Source of the DNA: Pseudonocardia abyssalis
GTDB taxonomy: Bacteria; Actinomycetota; Actinomycetes; Mycobacteriales; Pseudonocardiaceae
NCBI RefSeq assembly: GCF_019263705.2
Contig: NZ_JADQDK010000001.1
Span: forward strand, 3,658,001-3,722,000
Reading direction: 5' to 3'
Length of the DNA stretch: 64,000 nucleotides
Part shown: positions 43,249-51,565 of the stretch, in pieces
Numbering within the stretch: the stretch's first letter is position 1
Layout: every line of letters begins with the position of its first letter
Program-made: the position numbers and the translations under genes
Notes under the pieces: model-generated
The model's input: only the letters and a program-made list of their open reading frames with translations
What the model was told of the DNA's origin: nothing
The model's database searches: none

Positions 43249-44055
43249 TCAGGCTGCGGTGATGATCGTGCCGACGTGCTCGCCCTGCAGGGCGCGCGTG
43301 ATCAGGCCGGGCTTCAGGCCGTTGATCACCTGGATCTGCCGGACGAACCGGGCGCGGCGCATGAGCTCCAGCACGGGCCGCTCGACGACGAGGTCGGGCA
43401 GGTCCCGCTCGATCAGCTCGTCGACGGTGATCCGCTCGATGAGCGTGGCCGAGGAGTCGGTCTTCGGGTTCGCGGTGTACAGCCCGTCCTCGTCCTTGAC
43501 GAAGATCATCTGCTTGCAGCCGTAAGCCTCCGCGACGAGGTAGCAGCCGGCGTCGGTGCGGTAGGGCGGGATGACGCCCTCGGCGGGCACGTGCTGCCAC
43601 ATGTCGTAGGGCGGCATGCCGGGGAAGATCGCGGCGCGGGCCTCGGCGAGGTAGAGCGGCAGGGCGCCGAGCGCGCCCGCGTCGATCACCGGGACGCCGT
43701 GGCGGGCCATCAGGAACCCGAGCATCGACGCGTTCTGGCCGGCCACCGCCGAGCCGACGTCGGACAGCACGCCGGTGGGCAGGCCCAGCTCCGCGGCGAG
43801 GGAGTAGGCGTGCCGGGCGCGGGTGCCGCCACCGGTGCCGATCAGCATCGGGTGCTGCGCCTTGGCCGCGACGAGCTCCTCGACCACCGGGTACACCGCG
43901 GCGCGACCGCGGTCCATCAGGCTCTGGCCGCCGATCTTCAGGACGCTCACGTCCGGCAGGATCCGCTGGTCCGGGACCGTGTCGGTCGCCGCCATCAGTT
44001 CCGGATCGCTCAGCGTCCGGCTCGTCAACAGGGCCTCGAGGCCACCTGCCGTCAC
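43249..44055 (-). CDS. Molybdenum storage protein subunit-like, amino acid kinase fold (proximal gene)
   Basis: 268-residue paralogue of the distal gene, with the same motif order: PDVSVLKIGGQSLMDRGRAA (about 34-53), MLIGTGGGTRARHAY, FPGMPPYDMWQHVP, DAGCYLVAEAYGCKQMIFVKDEDGLYT and QIQVINGLKPGLITRALQGE (quoted in parts). Paired α and β genes are what the Azotobacter heteromer has. GTG 44055 was chosen for the GGAGGAGG site 6 bases upstream. No Mo-responsive element is visible. Nearby Mo use includes the oxidoreductase at 8593. Storage of another metal or oxyanion cannot be excluded. Confidence 0.82.
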   Translation of the reverse strand: MTAGGLEALLTSRTLSDPELMAATDTVPDQRILPDVSVLKIGGQSLMDRGRAAVYPVVEELVAAKAQHPMLIGTGGGTRARHAYSLAAELGLPTGVLSDVGSAVAGQNASMLGFLMARHGVPVIDAGALGALPLYLAEARAAIFPGMPPYDMWQHVPAEGVIPPYRTDAGCYLVAEAYGCKQMIFVKDEDGLYTANPKTDSSATLIERITVDELIERDLPDLVVERPVLELMRRARFVRQIQVINGLKPGLITRALQGEHVGTIITAA

Positions 44056-44214
44056 GTCGTCCTCCTCCCGCGCCCGGCTGGCACCGGACGCACGGGAGGA
44101 CGGTAGCGGCGGATCGAGTCGTGCACGATCAGGTGGCGGCGCCGGAAACGCGGGGCCGTGATCGTCAGCGGCACGCGCGTTCGGTCCGGAAGGCCGTCGC
44201 CGACCGCCGAGGCG

Positions 44215-44237
44215 GCTCACACCGACCCGGTGTGAGC
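44215..44237. terminator. Hairpin terminator after tatA
   Basis: GCTCACACCG (44215-44224) and its exact complement (44228-44237) form a 10-bp stem with a 3-base loop, beginning 16 bases after the tatA stop. No U-tract follows, as is common in actinobacteria. Confidence 0.6.
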
Positions 44238-44252
44238 TGCATCACTGAACGG

Positions 44253-44522
44253 TCAACGGACGCGCTCGGCCTCCACGACCGGCATCTGCGCGGTCGGGGC
44301 GGGCGCGTCGATGACGGGCAGCGTCGAACTCGGGTGCGCGGCAGGCGCGGCAGGCGCGGCACCGTCGGTCTTGCCGTCCTCCTTGAGCCCCTTCATCTCA
44401 CCCTTGAACACGCGGGCGGACTGGCCGATCGACCGGGCCATGTCGGGGAGCTTCTTCGCGCCGAAGATCAGCAAGAGGACGCCGAGCAGGACGATGAGTT
44501 CCCAACCACCGAGATTCGGCAC
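44253..44522 (-). CDS. tatA: Sec-independent translocase subunit TatA
   Basis: 89 residues. A short N-terminus, the membrane helix GGWELIVLLGVLLLIFGAKKLPDMARSIG (helix, hinge FGAKKLPD and amphipathic helix; quoted by its key parts) and an Ala/Pro-rich tail (PAAPAAHPSS) are exactly TatA. It forms the protein-conducting assembly of the twin-arginine system. It lies directly after the gene of a Tat-type exported ferritin-like protein, separated by a hairpin. The main tatAC genes would lie elsewhere, so this may be an extra copy. Confidence 0.92.
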   Translation of the reverse strand: MPNLGGWELIVLLGVLLLIFGAKKLPDMARSIGQSARVFKGEMKGLKEDGKTDGAAPAAPAAHPSSTLPVIDAPAPTAQMPVVEAERVR

Positions 44523-44566
44523 GGGATTTCCTTCCGTCAGGGTTCAGGGCACTTACGGAGTACAAC

Positions 44567-44602
44567 GGGCGAGCAGGGCCGGGGTTCCGGTCCTGCTCGC
44601 CC
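44567..44602. terminator. Hairpin between the ferritin-like gene and tatA
   Basis: GGGCGAGCAGG (44567-44577) pairs with CCTGCTCGCCC (44592-44602) across a 14-base loop. It sits 19 bases after the stop of the ferritin-like gene and 45 bases before tatA, and may end or attenuate the transcript. Confidence 0.6.
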
Positions 44603-44620
44603 GCGATGTGGTGAAACCGG

Positions 44621-45577
44621 TCAGGCGTTGTCGTCGCTGGTGTTGATGCCGCCGTTGACGCCGTTCGGGAAGAAGCCGCCCGAGGTGACCGACGCCGGGT
44701 TCAGGTAGACGATGTTGAGGACCTGGCCGGCGGTGCGCGAGTACGCGATGCCGTTCTCGTCGGTCGGCACGATGTTGCTGTTGCCGTCGGAGTCGACGAT
44801 GCCCTGGTCGAGGTCGGTGTCGCCGTCGAGGCTGTCGCGCGCGTCGGAGATGGCGCCCGCGGCGTCCTCGAAGCCCTTGGCCAGCAGCACCGTGCGGATG
44901 AGACCCGCGTGGTACGCCTCGACCGCGAGGATGCCGGCGGCCGCCTCGAGGAAGGTCTTGTTGGTGATGAGCGGCGAGGCGCCCTTGTAGGCCGTGACGC
45001 CCACGTCCTCGAAGACGTAGGCGCCGAGGAGGAAGTTGTCCTCGTTGGCGAAGACGTCGAAGGCCTCGCCCGGGCCGACGAGGCCTGCGGCCTGCGCGGC
45101 GGCGGAGAACGCGTCCTGCAGGTCGATCGCGGGGCGCGCGACCTTGGCGTCACCGAGGGCGGCGCGGAGGAAGTCGACGTGGTCGCGCTCGTCCTGCGCG
45201 ATCTCGATCGCGTACTGCTTGGCCAGCTTCGACTCGAAGTCGACCTTGTAGCCGCCGGTGACCTCACCGAGCTTGCCGGAGCCGTCGATCTGGTCGTCGT
45301 TGAGGCCCTCGCCGAACGCGCCGCGCAGGTAGAACTCGGCCTCGAGGTACTCGAGGTTGAGCGCGAAGTTGAGGACGGCCGCGTCGGTCGCGGCGCCGTC
45401 GTCGCTGTCGTCCGACGCGAACGCCGCACCGGACAGCGCCAGGCCGCCACCGGCGACTCCCGCGACGCCCAGGCCGGTCATGCCCGCGGCACGCAGGAAG
45501 CGGCGACGGTCGACGGCGTTCTCAGCGCTCCGGTTGATGGCCTCGCGCACGAATGCCTTGCTGAATCCCTCGAACAC
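44621..45577 (-). CDS. Tat-exported ferritin-like domain protein
   Basis: 318 residues. The N-terminus carries a twin-arginine signal with a long n-region: [21 protein letters not shown], about residues 20-40 (R-R-x-F-L core), then an Ala/Gly-rich h-region and a likely cut near GAAFA-SDD. The mature part is a ferritin-like (DUF4439/Ferritin_2-type) helical bundle: [33 protein letters not shown] and [16 protein letters not shown] supply the Glu and His metal ligands. It starts with GTG 45577. It would be folded and metal-loaded inside before export by Tat, which fits the adjacent tatA. Confidence 0.88.
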   Translation of the reverse strand: MFEGFSKAFVREAINRSAENAVDRRRFLRAAGMTGLGVAGVAGGGLALSGAAFASDDSDDGAATDAAVLNFALNLEYLEAEFYLRGAFGEGLNDDQIDGSGKLGEVTGGYKVDFESKLAKQYAIEIAQDERDHVDFLRAALGDAKVARPAIDLQDAFSAAAQAAGLVGPGEAFDVFANEDNFLLGAYVFEDVGVTAYKGASPLITNKTFLEAAAGILAVEAYHAGLIRTVLLAKGFEDAAGAISDARDSLDGDTDLDQGIVDSDGNSNIVPTDENGIAYSRTAGQVLNIVYLNPASVTSGGFFPNGVNGGINTSDDNA

Positions 45578-45717
45578 TGCGTTCTCCTCGGTGCGACGTT
45601 CTCGACGAACCCGTGCTGGGGTACGGGTCCCGGCACAGCCGTGCCGCCATTCGGGTCAACGAGACCGACCGCCGGCCCGGTACGGCCGGACGCCGTGAAT
45701 GAAGTCCCTGCGGCTGG

Positions 45718-46416
45718 TCAGGGCCCCGCGAGGGCGCCCGCGACCACGTCGAGGTCGTGCGCATAGGTGATCTTGACGTTGCGCGGGTCGCCTGCGACGA
45801 GGCGCACCGCCACCTCCGGGGCGAACCGCTCCACGCACGACGCCGTGTCGGTCCCGGCGAACCCCTCCCGCTCGGCGCGCTCGTAGGCGGCCAGCAGCGG
45901 CGCGGCACGGAAGCCCTGCGGGGTCTGCACCGCCGTCAGCCGTACGGGGGCCGACAGACCGGTCCCGTCGGCCACCGCCAGGTCGGTGCGCCCCACCCCC
46001 GGCACCGCTCCACCGGACTCCCGGGCCACGCGCAGTACCTCGGCGACGAGCCCCGGCCCGGCCAGTGGCCGCGCACCGTCGTGGACCAGCACGACGTCGA
46101 CCTCGCCGGAGGAGATACGCGCGGCGAGCGCGCGGAGCCCGGCCAGCTCGGAGCCCTGCCGGGTCGCCCCACCGTCGACGACCTCGACCGCGGAGGCGTG
46201 CTCGCACTCCTCCGCGAGCACGCGGCGCGCCTGCTCCCGGTCCTCGGCGCGGACGACCAGCACCACCGGCCCGACGCCCGGTGCACCGGCCAGTGCATCG
46301 ACCGACCAGGCCAGCACCGAGCGACCCGCCACCGGCAGGTACACCTTGTTCCGGTCGGCGCCGACCCGGCTGCCGCTGCCTCCGGCCAGCACCATCGCCG
46401 CCGCACCCACCCGCAC
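45718..46416 (-). CDS. ispD: 2-C-methyl-D-erythritol 4-phosphate cytidylyltransferase-like protein
   Basis: 232 residues, the usual IspD length. The nucleotide-binding start MVLAGGSGSRVGADRNKVYLPV, with its conserved basic residue, is followed by VVDGGATRQGSELAGLRAL, VDVVLVHDGARPLAGP, LTAVQTPQGFRAAPLLAAY and the tail RNVKITYAHDLDVVAGAL (all quoted in parts). IspD makes CDP-methylerythritol in the non-mevalonate isoprenoid pathway. ispF and carD, usual neighbours in actinobacteria, are not here, so this may be a second or relocated copy. The start GTG 46416 gives VRVGAAAMVLAGG. Confidence 0.82.
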   Translation of the reverse strand: MRVGAAAMVLAGGSGSRVGADRNKVYLPVAGRSVLAWSVDALAGAPGVGPVVLVVRAEDREQARRVLAEECEHASAVEVVDGGATRQGSELAGLRALAARISSGEVDVVLVHDGARPLAGPGLVAEVLRVARESGGAVPGVGRTDLAVADGTGLSAPVRLTAVQTPQGFRAAPLLAAYERAEREGFAGTDTASCVERFAPEVAVRLVAGDPRNVKITYAHDLDVVAGALAGP

Positions 46417-46821
46417 CCCACCAGTATCGGGGTCGCTGGGACCGTCGTTCCATGGACCGGTGGACCGTTTCCGACATCGCCCCCCTTCGAGATGCAGATC
46501 GGCACCAACTTCCTCGGCGGCTCCTACATCGGCCCGGCGGGCCCGGCGAGGTCGCGGGAGCCCCGCGTCCGGAGGGCAGCTCCGCCGCATCGCACGACCG
46601 TGTCGTGGCCCGGGCGCTGTGGGAGCGCACCGTCCTCCTGACCGGTGTGCGCCCGGATGTCGTTTCCGCGTCGACCTGACGAGGTGCGGCGTTCGGTCGG
46701 CGGTCACGCACAGTACTGTCGGAAGTGGTCTCACCGTCGAGCCCGGATGCGACAGGACGCGGCATCACGGCCCCGAGCACCGGGGCAGGGCGAGCACAGG
46801 AAGGGCTGGGGGTGACCAGCA
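46417..46821. other. 405-bp gap, possible short-chain dehydrogenase tail
   Basis: Most of this gap holds nothing I can support. At about 46588-46679 one frame reads ARALWERTVLLTGV and ends soon after. This resembles the last residues of some short-chain dehydrogenases, so a gene remnant is possible. The promoter of the LCP gene should be near its right end, but I see no clear -10/-35. Confidence 0.3.
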
Positions 46822-49128
46822 GTGGACGACCGGGCCCGACCGGGGCGTGACCGAACGCCGCCCCGACCCGATCCCGGCTCCGACGCCCCGTGGCCGCGCC
46901 GATCCGAGCGCGAACGCCTCGAGCAGCAGCGTCGGGAGGCCGAACGCCGCGAGGTCGAGCGTCGCGACCTCGAACGCCGGGAGCTGGAGCGGGAACGCCG
47001 CGAGCTGGAGCGGGAACGCCGCGAGCGCGGCCGGACCCGCGCGACCGGCCGCGCGGTCCCCCCGCCGCCGTCGCGCCGACGTCCCGCCGCCGAGCCGCCG
47101 CTCGTCGAGGACCCGACCCGGCCCGTCGCTCCCCGCCTGCGCTCGTCCTACGAGCGGGGTGCCGCCGACGCGGCCCGCCGCGCGGCCCCCCGGCGCGATC
47201 CCGCCGAGCCGGTGACCCGGATCACCCCGCGCCCGCCCGCGGCCCGGCCGACCCCGGCGGACGAGGACGACCTGCGCACGCGGCCGGTCCGTCGCACCCC
47301 ACCGGCCGACGCCGGCCGCCGCCCCTCGCGTCCCTCCGGCACCCCGGGCTCGGGCTCGGGCCCGGGCTCGGCCTCGGGCTCACCGTCGACCGCTCCCCCC
47401 GCGAAGGCCACGGCCGCGACGGCGGGCCCGCCGAAGGCCGCCGCCCCGGCGACCGCGAAGCCGACCCGCACCGAGGCGGCGGGCACACCGGCGCACGGGG
47501 CGACGGGATCGGGCGGTGCCGCGACGGCGAGGGCCGCGACGGCGAGGGCCGCTACCGGGAAGGCCGCCGCAGACGAGGTGGACAAGGCCGCTGCCGGGAA
47601 GGACCCTGCGACGCGCGGCCGCCGCGGCACCCCGCCCCCGGTCCGGCGCACGGGCCGGCGCAGGCCCCGCACACTGGGCCGCGCGCTGCTCACGACCGCG
47701 GCCGCCACCGTCGCCCCGGGCAGTGGGCACCTCATGCTGCACCGCCGCCGCACCGGCTGGCTGATCCTCGGCCCCTTCCTGCTGGCGATCGCCACGCTCG
47801 TCGCGCTGCTGGCCACGCTGCGGCGCTCGGACCTGCTCGCCCTGCTGCTGTCCTCGCGGGGCCTCGCCGTCGCCGCCGTCGCGTGCGTGGTCGCGGCGCT
47901 CGCCTGGATCGCGGTGATCGTCCGCACCTGGCTGATCTCCCAGCCACGCGGGCTCGACACCGGGCATCGCGCGGTCGGGGTCGCGGTCGTCACCGCGCTG
48001 TGCCTCGTGGTCGCGGCACCGCTCGGGTTCGCGGCCAACCTCGCCAACTCCTCGCGCACCGTGCTCGGCGACCTGTTCGCCGACGACGCCGGCAGCGCCG
48101 CCGCGCTGGGCCCCCGCGTCAACCTGCTGCTCGTCGGCAGCGACGCCGGGCCCGACCGCACCGGCACCCGCACCGACACGATGATGGTCGCGAGCATCGA
48201 CACCACCTCCGGGCGCACGACGCTGTTCAGCCTGCCGCGCAACATCGCCTACGCGCAGTTCCCGCCCGGGTCGCCGATGGCCGAGGAGTTCCCCGACGGC
48301 TTCCACGACAGCGCGGGCCCGTCGGGCAACTACTACCTCAACGCCGTCTACGCCTACGGCCACGAGTACCCGGACCTGGCCCCGGCCGGGCCCACCGACG
48401 ACCCCGGGCTCAACCTGCTGCACCAGACGATCTCGTACATGCTCGGGCTCGACCTCGACTACTTCGTCGAGCTCGACATGGCCGGGTTCGCCGCGATCAT
48501 CGACTCACTCGGCGGGGTCCGGGTCGACGTCGGCCCCGACCGCATCCCGATCGGCGGGATCAGCCCGACCGGCCGCGCGGTGCCGCCCACCGGCTACATC
48601 GAGCCCGGCGTCCAGCAGCTCAGCGGCGAGGACGCGCTCGCGTTCGCCCGCTCCCGCACCAACTCCACCGACTACGTGCGGATGGGCCGCCAGCGCTGCC
48701 TGCTGCAGAACATCCTCGACCAGAACCAGCCCACCGAGCTGCTCACCAACTTCCAGTCGATCGCGACCGCCACCACCGACAGCGTCTCCACCGACATCCC
48801 GCAGCAGGCACTGCCCGCGCTGCTGTCGGTCGCCGACGGCCCGATCCAGCTGGAGAGCGTCGCGTTCGACCCGAACCTGCCCGACCCCGACCAGTCCGAC
48901 GGCCGCTTCAACACCGGCGACCCGAACTTCGACCTGATGCGCGAGGTCGTGCAGGACGCGATCACCCGCGACCCGGCGGCGACCCCGCCCACCGTCGCCG
49001 CGGCCCCGTCGGACATCCCGCAGACGAACGAGGCCGACGAGGACGCGGAGGGCGGCGGATCGGGCACCGACGGCACCTCCGAGGCCCCGCTGACCTCGAC
49101 GCCGGTGTCGGTCGCCCAGGCCTGCTGA
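46822..49128 (+). CDS. LytR-CpsA-Psr (LCP) family cell-wall polymer ligase
   Basis: 768 residues. A long N-terminal cytoplasmic part has an Arg/Glu coiled coil (about residues 28-72, with repeated ELERERR) and an Ala/Pro/Thr-rich region. Two or three membrane helices lie at about 305-405. The extracellular LCP domain is at about 430-670: VNLLLVGSDAGPDRTGTRTD, FSLPRNIAYAQFPPG, DSLGGVRVDVGP and AFARSRTNSTDYVRMGRQRC (in parts). A disordered tail follows. LCP enzymes attach arabinogalactan or other glycopolymers to peptidoglycan. Two perfect tandem repeats lie in the front part of the gene (21 bp twice at 46981-47022; 15 bp twice at 47521-47550). Confidence 0.9.
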   Translation: MDDRARPGRDRTPPRPDPGSDAPWPRRSERERLEQQRREAERREVERRDLERRELERERRELERERRERGRTRATGRAVPPPPSRRRPAAEPPLVEDPTRPVAPRLRSSYERGAADAARRAAPRRDPAEPVTRITPRPPAARPTPADEDDLRTRPVRRTPPADAGRRPSRPSGTPGSGSGPGSASGSPSTAPPAKATAATAGPPKAAAPATAKPTRTEAAGTPAHGATGSGGAATARAATARAATGKAAADEVDKAAAGKDPATRGRRGTPPPVRRTGRRRPRTLGRALLTTAAATVAPGSGHLMLHRRRTGWLILGPFLLAIATLVALLATLRRSDLLALLLSSRGLAVAAVACVVAALAWIAVIVRTWLISQPRGLDTGHRAVGVAVVTALCLVVAAPLGFAANLANSSRTVLGDLFADDAGSAAALGPRVNLLLVGSDAGPDRTGTRTDTMMVASIDTTSGRTTLFSLPRNIAYAQFPPGSPMAEEFPDGFHDSAGPSGNYYLNAVYAYGHEYPDLAPAGPTDDPGLNLLHQTISYMLGLDLDYFVELDMAGFAAIIDSLGGVRVDVGPDRIPIGGISPTGRAVPPTGYIEPGVQQLSGEDALAFARSRTNSTDYVRMGRQRCLLQNILDQNQPTELLTNFQSIATATTDSVSTDIPQQALPALLSVADGPIQLESVAFDPNLPDPDQSDGRFNTGDPNFDLMREVVQDAITRDPAATPPTVAAAPSDIPQTNEADEDAEGGGSGTDGTSEAPLTSTPVSVAQAC

Positions 49129-49134
49129 GGCCGC

Positions 49135-49833
49135 TCAGGTACCGCCGTGGGGCCGCCAGGTGTACTCGACCTGCGGACGCCCGGTGCTGCCGTAGCGCAG
49201 GGTCCGCTCGGCCAGACCGGTGTCGGCGAGGTGCTCGAGGTAGCGACGCGCGGTGACCCGCGAGACCCCGACGAGGTCGGCGACCTCCACCGCGGTGCGC
49301 CCGGCGTCGGGGCCGAGCACCCCGGCGACCTGCTCGAGCGACTCGCGGCTGATCCCCTTGGGCAGCCCGCTCTCCACCGACGGGGCGCGCAGGGCGTCGA
49401 GCAGGCCGTCGACGTCGGACTGGGCGACGAGTGGGCCCGGGTCGGTCTCCCGGTAGGCCAGGTAGCCCTCCAGCTTCGCGCGCACGACACCCGCCGGGAA
49501 CGGCTTCATCAGGTACTGCGTGGCGCCGAACGCGACGGCGGCGCGCACGACCTCCAGGTCGCGGGAGCGGGTCACCATGATCACGTCGCAGGCGTGGCCC
49601 GCGGCGCGCATGCGGCGCAGCACGTCGAGACCGCTCATGTCCGGCAGGTGGACGTCGAGCAGGACGAGGTCGACGGGCCGGATCGCGAGCGCCCGCAGCG
49701 CCGCGGTCCCCGTGGCGGCGCGCCCGACCACGGCGAACCCGCGGACGCGCTCCACGTAGGCGACGTGGGCGTCGAGCGCGATCGGGTCGTCGTCGACGAC
49801 GAGGGTGCGGATCACGGGCCCGTCGTCGTTCAT
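49135..49833 (-). CDS. CitB/DcuR-type response regulator (dctA module)
   Basis: 232 residues. A receiver domain (TLVVDDDPIALDAHVAYVER, LVLLDVHLPDMSGLDVL with the phospho-Asp, ATQYLMKPF) is joined to a C-terminal helix-turn-helix of the CitB type (RTAVEVADLVGVSRVTARRYLEHL). It should act with the kinase whose stop it overlaps (ATGA) to control the divergent dctA. Its stop lies six bases from the LCP gene's stop, on the opposite strand. Confidence 0.9.
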   Translation of the reverse strand: MNDDGPVIRTLVVDDDPIALDAHVAYVERVRGFAVVGRAATGTAALRALAIRPVDLVLLDVHLPDMSGLDVLRRMRAAGHACDVIMVTRSRDLEVVRAAVAFGATQYLMKPFPAGVVRAKLEGYLAYRETDPGPLVAQSDVDGLLDALRAPSVESGLPKGISRESLEQVAGVLGPDAGRTAVEVADLVGVSRVTARRYLEHLADTGLAERTLRYGSTGRPQVEYTWRPHGGT

Positions 49834-51431
49834 GCGCGGGCCTCCCGGACCGGCAGCCGCACCCGCAGCTCGGCCCCGCCGCCCGGGGCGTTCCCGGCCG
49901 AGACGGTACCGCCGTGGCGGTGCACGGCCCTGCGGACGAGCGCGAGGCCGAGCCCGCGCCCCAGCCCGTCCGTCGGCTTGGTGCTCCACCCGCTCGCGAA
50001 CGCCGCCTCGGGGTCGTCGAGCCCGGGGCCGCTGTCGGAGACGCGCAGGACGAACCCGTCCTCGTCGCAGCCCGCGTCGAGGCGCACCCACCGCGGCTCG
50101 GGGCCGTCGAGCGAGGCGTCGACGGCGTTGTCGAGCAGGTTGCCGACGATCGTGACCAGGTCGCGGGGGTCGGCGAGCCCGTCGGGTACCTGCGCGCCCT
50201 CCCCGAGTCCCAGCTCGACACCGCGCTCCCCCGCCTCCGCAGCCTTGCCGACGACGAGCGCGGCGAGCTCGGGCACCGCGATGCCGGCGAGCACGGCGTC
50301 GGTGAGGTGGCGGGCCAGCTCCAGCTCGGCGGTCGCGTAGGTCAGCGCCTCCTCCGCGCGGCCCAGCTCGATCAGCGAGACCACGGTGTGCAGCTGGTTG
50401 GCCGCCTCGTGGGCCTGAGCGTTGAGCGACTGCGCGAACCCGCGGATCGTCTCCAGCTCGCTGCTCAGCGCCCTCAGCTCGGTGTGGTCGCGCAGTGTCA
50501 CCACCGTGCCGAGGTCGCGGCCGGCCCAGCGGGCCGGGGCCTGGTTGACCACGACGATCCGCTCGGCCGTCAGGTGGATCTCGTCGGAGCGGCGCTCCCC
50601 GGCCGCGAGCGCGACACCCAGCGCATGGGGCAGCCCGAGCGCGTCGACGGGCCGGCCCGTGGTCTCCGCCGGCAGCGTGAGCAGCCGGCGGGCCTCGTCG
50701 TTGACCAGCTGCACGCGGCCGCCGCGGTCGAGCAGCAGCAGCCCCTCCCGGACCGAGTGCAGCACCGTGTCGTAGTACTCGTACATCCGCGACAGCTCGG
50801 CCGGCCCCATATCGTGCGTGGTGCGCCGCAGCCACCGGCTGACCAGCCAGGACCCCAGCGCGGCCGCGCCCAGCGCGGCCGCAGCGACGGCCAGCAGCAG
50901 CGGCAGCCGCCCGGCCAGCTCCCGCGACACCGCCGTGACGGTGCGCCCGACCGATACCAGCGCCACGACCCGCCCGTCCGCGGGATCGACGACCGGCACC
51001 ACCGCGCGGACCGACGGCCCCAGCGTGCCGGTGTAGGTCTCGGTGAACGTGGTGTTCCCGGCCGCGGCGGGCCCGATCGTCCCGATGAACGTGCGCCCGA
51101 TCTCGGCGGGGTCGGTGTGGGAGTACCGGACGCCGGCCGGCGTCATGACCACGACGAAGTCGGTGGCGGTGTCGGCCCGCACCCGCTCGGTCAGGGGCTG
51201 GAGCACCGCGGACGGGTCGGGGTCGTCCAGGGCCGCGGCGACGTCCGGCACCGCGGCGAGGGTGTGCGCGACGCCGAGCATCTCCTCGGCCGTCTCGCGC
51301 TCGTTGTCGCCGACGAACTGCAGGTAGGTGGCCGCGCCGACGCCACCGAGCACCAGCGCGACCAACGCAGCCTGCAGCGCGAACAGCTGGGCCGCGAGGC
51401 TCCACCGCCTCACCAGGCGCAGAAGGATCAC
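49830..51431 (-). CDS. CitA/DcuS-type sensor histidine kinase (dctA module)
   Basis: 533 residues. An N-terminal helix (QLFALQAALVALVLGGVGAA), an extracytoplasmic PAS-like sensor domain (about 45-170, with VVMTPAGVRYSHTDPAEIGR), a second helix, a cytoplasmic PAS and the phospho-accepting AHEAANQLHTVVSLIELG segment precede an ATPase domain (NLLDNAVDAS, DSGPGLDD, GLGRGLGLALVRR). The sensor type suggests external C4-dicarboxylate or citrate sensing. The His box has HEAANQLH where relatives have HEFxN+LH. GTG 51431 was chosen because it precedes the first helix. Confidence 0.88.
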   Translation of the reverse strand: MILLRLVRRWSLAAQLFALQAALVALVLGGVGAATYLQFVGDNERETAEEMLGVAHTLAAVPDVAAALDDPDPSAVLQPLTERVRADTATDFVVVMTPAGVRYSHTDPAEIGRTFIGTIGPAAAGNTTFTETYTGTLGPSVRAVVPVVDPADGRVVALVSVGRTVTAVSRELAGRLPLLLAVAAAALGAAALGSWLVSRWLRRTTHDMGPAELSRMYEYYDTVLHSVREGLLLLDRGGRVQLVNDEARRLLTLPAETTGRPVDALGLPHALGVALAAGERRSDEIHLTAERIVVVNQAPARWAGRDLGTVVTLRDHTELRALSSELETIRGFAQSLNAQAHEAANQLHTVVSLIELGRAEEALTYATAELELARHLTDAVLAGIAVPELAALVVGKAAEAGERGVELGLGEGAQVPDGLADPRDLVTIVGNLLDNAVDASLDGPEPRWVRLDAGCDEDGFVLRVSDSGPGLDDPEAAFASGWSTKPTDGLGRGLGLALVRRAVHRHGGTVSAGNAPGGGAELRVRLPVREARA

Positions 51432-51448
51432 GCTACGTACGCTCCGTC

Positions 51449-51465
51449 GAACGAAATGAACGAAA
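51449..51465. promoter_or_regulatory. Tandem GAACGAAA repeats between kinase gene and dctA
   Basis: GAACGAAA occurs at 51449-51456 and again at 51458-51465, a 9-bp period, in the 134-bp divergent gap. Direct repeats here are candidate sites for the response regulator encoded at 49135-49833. A similar 9-bp-spaced pair lies before tctC. Confidence 0.4.
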
Positions 51466-51565
51466 GGGTGAGGCGCACCACAACTCCCCTCATCCTGTGC
51501 CGGAAGGGTGCCGTTCCCGTCGAGGACGCGCAACGCACCGGTCCATCGGATTCGAAGGGGAACCC

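Noticed and set aside
42113..43525. 470-codon + frame over the empty stretch and the molybdenum genes
   Set aside because: Most of it is antisense to two motif-bearing genes; the unique part has no start signal or domain.
44056..44214. Possible Mo-cofactor riboswitch before the molybdenum-storage genes
   Set aside because: I looked for a structured leader but only found the tatA terminator hairpin; no known riboswitch core was recognisable.
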